A stretch of DNA of 64,000 nt. It comes from Polytrichum commune. Taxonomy: Eukaryota; Streptophyta; Polytrichopsida; Polytrichales; Polytrichaceae. The DNA lies in contig OX485809.1 in assembly GCA_950295325.1 (NCBI GenBank), forward strand, positions 19,714,001 through 19,778,000. Direction: 5' to 3'. A model generated the notes under the pieces. That model was not told the origin of the DNA and did not search any database. It saw nothing but the letters and a program-made list of their open reading frames with translations. The number at the start of each line of letters is the position of its first letter. Position 1 is the stretch's first letter. Positions 59,759-64,000 of the stretch are shown in pieces. Made by a program: the position numbers and the translations under genes.

Positions 59759-60615
59759 TAGATCATGCACCACTCTTCTTGAAATGTATGCATGGTGAAT
59801 GAGCCATGTGTTGATGAATGGCGAATATCACTTGATAGGAAGTATAGCCCACACTAATTTTGAGACCTTGGGCAAAAAGTGTGTGGTTCGGGAATTAGTA
59901 CCACATGGACTAAGGTAGAAATACCATAACCCGTGAAAATAAGGTGATTCACATTGAAGATCTTGTCTGACAATCATGAGATAATTTTCCAAGATAGATG
60001 AGAAGTATTCATGAAGAAGGCAAGTTGTTTCGTACTTTTCTGCCCTATACAAAATAAAAAAACCTACAATTTTTCAAAGTGGAAAGTTGTTCAACCCCCT
60101 ACTCATTCACTAGATCATGCACCAATCTTCTTGAAATGTATGGTAAATGATCCATGTGTTGATGAACGGTGGATATCACTTGATAGGAAGTATAGCCCAC
60201 ACTAATTTTGAGACCTTGGGCAAAAAGTGTGTGGTTCGGGAATTAGTACCACATGCACTAAGGTAGAAATACCATAACCCGTGAAAATAAGGTGATTCAC
60301 ATTGAAGATCTTGTCTGACAATCATGAGATAATTTTCCAAGATAGACGAGAAGTATTCATGAAGAAGGCAAGTTGTTTCGTACTTTTCTGCCCTATACAA
60401 AAAAAAAAAGAAAAAAAAAAAAGCTACAATGTTTCAAAGTGGAAAGTTGTTCAACCCCCTACTCATTCACTAGATCATGCACCAATCTTCTTGAAATGTA
60501 TGGTAAATGAGCCATGTGTTGATGAACGGTGGATATCACTTGATAGGAAGTATAGCCCACACTAATTTCGAGACCTTGGGCAAAAAGTGTGGGGTTGGGG
60601 CCTTAGCACCACATG
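59759..60615. repeat. Tandem duplication, period about 353-360 bp
   Basis: The phrase agatcatgcaccaNtcttcttg occurs at 59760, 60113 and 60473, and the sequence between is almost identical. Each unit contains one half of the AGGTAG-type MITE (aaggtagaaataccataacc through ccccctactcattcactaga) joined to about 135 bp of other sequence. The second unit has an expanded poly-A tract (60401-60421). Confidence 0.92.
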
Positions 60616-61776
60616 CACTAACTTAATAACCAGTGGAGTGGTCGGTTCTCCCTGTTCATTGGCTGAGGTGTCGCGAAACGTGGCCCCTTGAACGCATGTG
60701 GGAGCCGCATCAGTTATCTTATATAAACATAGGGCTCATCCGTCCCCTCGCCGCTCGAATCTAACGGCCGAAGCGAAATGGAAAAAGTGGCACCCTAAGC
60801 GGCCCAGTCAATGCTGAAGCTTTTTGGTGGTGTCACAAGCTGAATGTGCCACACCCGAATCTCTTTATAATTAAACATTAAACTATGCCTCATAGATTCT
60901 CCCCTCGAGACGGATCTTCTAAAAAACGTCGGCAACAACCCTTTGCCCACAATCATACAGATGAATAAAACAACCTCGACTTCACTCGACTCGAAAGAAA
61001 GAAAGAAAGGATGCGGGCCTTCATCGGCCACCCGTGTTTGATTGGTGTGTGGTTCGGTGAGGATCAAAGAACAAACGCCGTGAAGACACGTGTTTCAAAG
61101 AGATCGGACTACGATTCTTTTAACGATTTCACGTTCCAGATTGTACATGGTTTTGGGAGGACGTGTGTGTGTTCAGTTAAGGAATCGACAAACATGCACT
61201 TCCAATGACTTTAACTAGATCAAGGGAGACCTGGATTTCAACATGGTTCTCATTGATGCTTCATTGTAGAGTTGCTAATGCATGTTTAATAAGGTTACGT
61301 TGGATGAATAAGGCCAGTAGAAGTTGGAGGATGAGAAATGAATTGAATAACACCCACGCAGGTCACCTCGCTTTTGTTAGTCCACATGAGTTGGGTTTTG
61401 TGTGGGTGGGTGGGAGGGAGGGAGGGCATTGTGGCATACAAGCGTACCTCTTATTCATCCAGCATAAACACCTTGACAATAAAATGCAACCCAAATATAG
61501 TTATTTTCAGTCAAATTGACACCGGAATCAGTTGTAAAAGCCATGTGTCAATCCAAGTCGAAACATTTTGGAATGAATCAACCACAAACCTAGAGGGAGT
61601 CGAGTTCTAATGTTGGACGAACGAGAGGTATATACGTGGCCTCTCTCCCGCTTCATGCATTCGAAAATCCACAGGCTAAGTACTTAGGTTGGCATGAGCT
61701 GTGACATAAAGCGATGTACTTCCTACGGTAACGTCAAAACAATAAATCCCATTAACTGCTTGTATTACCTCAACAT
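60616..61776. other. Intergenic DNA
   Basis: The phrase agtggtcggttctccctgttcattg at about 60635 is the end of a family F copy. No gene is supported in the rest. There is a short (GAAA)n run at about 60997-61010. Confidence 0.45.
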
Positions 61777-62140
61777 CAGTGTCGGGGGTGATTTTTGGGC
61801 ATAACTGGTCAAGATCCAGGGTTTCCAGGTCCAACCAGTTACATGTCGACATCCTTTCAGTAATTCTTTATTAGTTCGAGGTATATTCTGTAAAACTCCT
61901 CTAAAATGTTTAGTAATTTTCGTGCACTCTTGAACTCCAACCGGTCCGGTTGAGTTTGAGAAATAACCGGTTGAAGTTCAAGAGTGCATGAAAATTACCA
62001 ATCACTTTAGAGGAATTTATACAACATACCCTAATCTAACGAAGGAAAACCGGAGGACGTCATCAACATGTAACCGGTTGGAGTTGCAAACACTGGGATC
62101 TCAACCGATTATGCATGCCCTAAAATCTCCCCGATCACTG
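61777..62140. mobile_element. Fold-back element (family F), nearly perfect 364-bp palindrome
   Basis: Two arms of about 175 bp are inverted around 61953. They run from cagtgtcgggggtgattttt and ggtttccaggtccaaccagt through cacttcttgaactccaaccgg-like sequence on the left, and the complementary order to ccccgatcactg on the right. Single arms at 34.5, 52.8 and 53.5 kb are the same sequence, so the palindrome is either the full element or two copies head to head. Confidence 0.82.
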
Positions 62141-62604
62141 GTTCGGCTGTAACTAAGCTAGGTCCTCTCCATTTATTGCTTACACATGCAACTCCTTCCG
62201 TGTGTGTAAAGCTTAAACGTAGTGACAGTCTCCAGTGTTGCCAAGTGGTGGGTATGACAGCATCCGATCCGTATCACCAAGTCTGTGCAGCTAAGTTAAG
62301 TTAAGTTACAGTTGCTTCCCATTGACAAATTTGTGACTAGCTGGAGTCACAAATTCGCCAAGTTATTGTTGTCAGTACTACAACCGACTTCAATGAAGCT
62401 GTTACTTTCTCGCCGTGGCAACAACTGAGTTCATGAGACTTCAGCGATCTAATACGAAGCTCCTAAATAAGGTAACATGATTCTATGAAGCTTGATGTGA
62501 AGTGCTGCTTAATTAGATCAGGTTACTAGGATGTCGCCGCACGCACAGAAGCTCACACTAGCTAGTATGATCATCGTGCAAGAACTTAGCACTTTCTGAG
62601 TTGA

Positions 62605-63026
62605 AGGTAGGAATACCAGAAGTGGTTAACCACCCTCTAGCTGTGCACTAGACGGCCGTCGTAATGGTGAAGTGCCATTTCTAAAACGGATCATGGCTCG
62701 ATGGCAACTTCAATGTGTGTACACTTAGTGTAGTCAATGGGAGTCAAGTGTTAATGTACTCATGAGGTAATTGATTTAGGCGATGTTATGTATGGAAATG
62801 CGGAGTACCGTGTTCGGTGTAGGGAGAATCTAGTGAACGAGTAGGGGGTTGGACAACTTACCACTTTGAGAAATTGTAGCATTTTTTTGTGTAGGGAAAA
62901 AAAAAAAAAAACAATTTGTATTCTTCATGAATCCTTCTCGTCTATCTTGGAAAATTATCTCATGATTGTCACACCAGATCTTCGATGCGAATCACCTTAT
63001 TTTCACGGGTTATGATGTTTCTACCT
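62605..63026. mobile_element. AGGTAG-type MITE (family E, copy 2)
   Basis: 422 bp from AGGTAGGAATACCAGAAG to ATGATGTTTCTACCT, with TA on the right (63027-63028). It is the reverse complement of the copy at 44316 along its whole length, with an A-run at 62898. Confidence 0.85.
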
Positions 63027-63028
63027 TA

Positions 63029-64000
63029 CATGTTTATGTAGTCAATATACTCCACACCACCCAATTTATACAAATTTATGTCATTTGGTCACTAGGAGGA
63101 CACTTGTCCCATTCCATCCACATATTGGCAACTTGATTCATTGTAACTCATGGCGAGAATATACATTTAAAATTATATAAAATAAAATAAAGCATACAAA
63201 CAAAAACCTCCCGTCGATGACCAATATGACTCATTCATATGTTTTCTCGCCACGAGTTGCAATGAACAAGCAACGGATGATTGAATTGGACAAGTTTTCC
63301 TTCTCGTGCTTCCCCAGGATTTTTTTAGGTTTGTACTAAAATTCCAAAAATTGATTGTTGCATGGTTTCCCCATGGCGACCTACATGACATTACTCACCT
63401 TATAAGATGTGTTTAATGACTTTGACTTCAAATTCAGTCTGAAGCATTGGGATTTCGACACGCAAAGGCTTTATTCTTGAATCTACTCTAGAGCTCATGA
63501 ACACATAGCTATGCTTTTGTTGTCTCGAGTCGAGTTGAGTCGAGTCGGGTCCAAGTTGTTCAATGTTTTTGTTTTGATAGAAAGCTATAAAGGAAACCAA
63601 AGGCCAGAAGAAACAACTGGCCCTACGTCACTATGTACATGTGGCTTGTAGTGCAGGTTAGGAATCTTGCTTCATGCACCAGCTAAGGATGTGGAGAATC
63701 ACCCTTTTCAACAAGTGCGACTAACTTAAGGTATGTGGGTGTTATTCGGTCGTTTTTCAACGGTCCCCAACTTCTACCAATTGCTTAGGTTTACATGCAA
63801 ACACGTACATGTCGCATAAGCATATCTATGACGAAGCATCAACAAATATCGGACTGCAAATCGGACCTACTCTTGTTTAGGAACGGTTATCGGAAAATGC
63901 ATATTTGTTGGTTTCGTTATTGAAATACAAAGTTGTTCTTAATTGTGTTCGTTATTGAGTGTGGAGTGGTTAATACAATTTGACGATGCGGTCCAATTTC
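63029..64000. other. Intergenic DNA to window end
   Basis: No gene is supported. A small GAGTC/GAGTT repeat lies at about 63525-63550. From about 63730 to the end the sequence resembles 50825-51090. Confidence 0.4.

Noticed and set aside
1-64000. tRNA and rRNA genes
   Set aside because: A by-eye scan for B-box-like GGTTCGAATCC and conserved rRNA phrases gave only isolated partial matches (for example gttcgaaccc at 21361, which is inside bicupin exon 1) without a cloverleaf.

Overview
This window looks like nuclear DNA of a land plant. Genes are widely spaced and split by GT-AG introns. Two predicted proteins carry chloroplast transit peptides and one carries a mitochondrial presequence. The gene set includes plant-specific families (an OCP3-type homeodomain protein, a PsbP-like thylakoid lumen protein, an SCI1-type protein). 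Most remaining DNA is degenerate Copia and LINE sequence plus many small inverted-repeat DNA transposons. A bicupin dioxygenase-like gene that I do not associate with flowering plants hints at a non-seed lineage (fern, lycophyte or moss), but the species cannot be fixed from the sequence.

Layout. 0.6-1.2 kb: a Tourist/Harbinger-like element. 1.5-5.2 kb (+): OCP3-like homeodomain gene, five exons. 7.2-9.1 kb: Copia gag/protease and LINE fragments. 10.3-13.5 kb (-): SCI1-like Arg/Ser-rich coiled-coil gene, six exons, surrounded by local duplications. 15.3-17.3 kb: Copia reverse transcriptase/RNase H remnant interrupted twice, followed by a viroplasmin-like ORF (-). 18.7-21.4 kb (-): bicupin gene, five exons. 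22-28 kb: repeats. 28.6-32.4 kb (-): mitochondrial stomatin-like protein 2, four exons, with a long GA/GT microsatellite touching the start codon. 36.2-42.3 kb: a 6.1-kb CACTA transposon with matching 3-bp target duplication, a nested hAT-like element with a perfect 8-bp target duplication, a ~155-bp minisatellite and a transposase-associated domain relic. 44-46 kb: an AGGTAG-type MITE and an unrecognised, apparently broken coding stretch. 46.1-49.0 kb (-): PsbP-like protein 1, eight exons. 50-64 kb: gene-free DNA rich in MITEs, a fold-back element and tandem duplications.

The five good genes do not form a pathway. They are independent housekeeping or regulatory genes: two plastid, one mitochondrial, one probably nuclear and one metabolic. 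Every exon set listed was chained by hand from splice sites and reading phase, and each chain keeps one frame from start to stop. I found no clearly novel multi-gene system. The items most worth a second look are the intron-containing bicupin, the mini-exon duplication in OCP3, the nested transposons with intact target duplications, and the local duplications around the SCI1-like gene.
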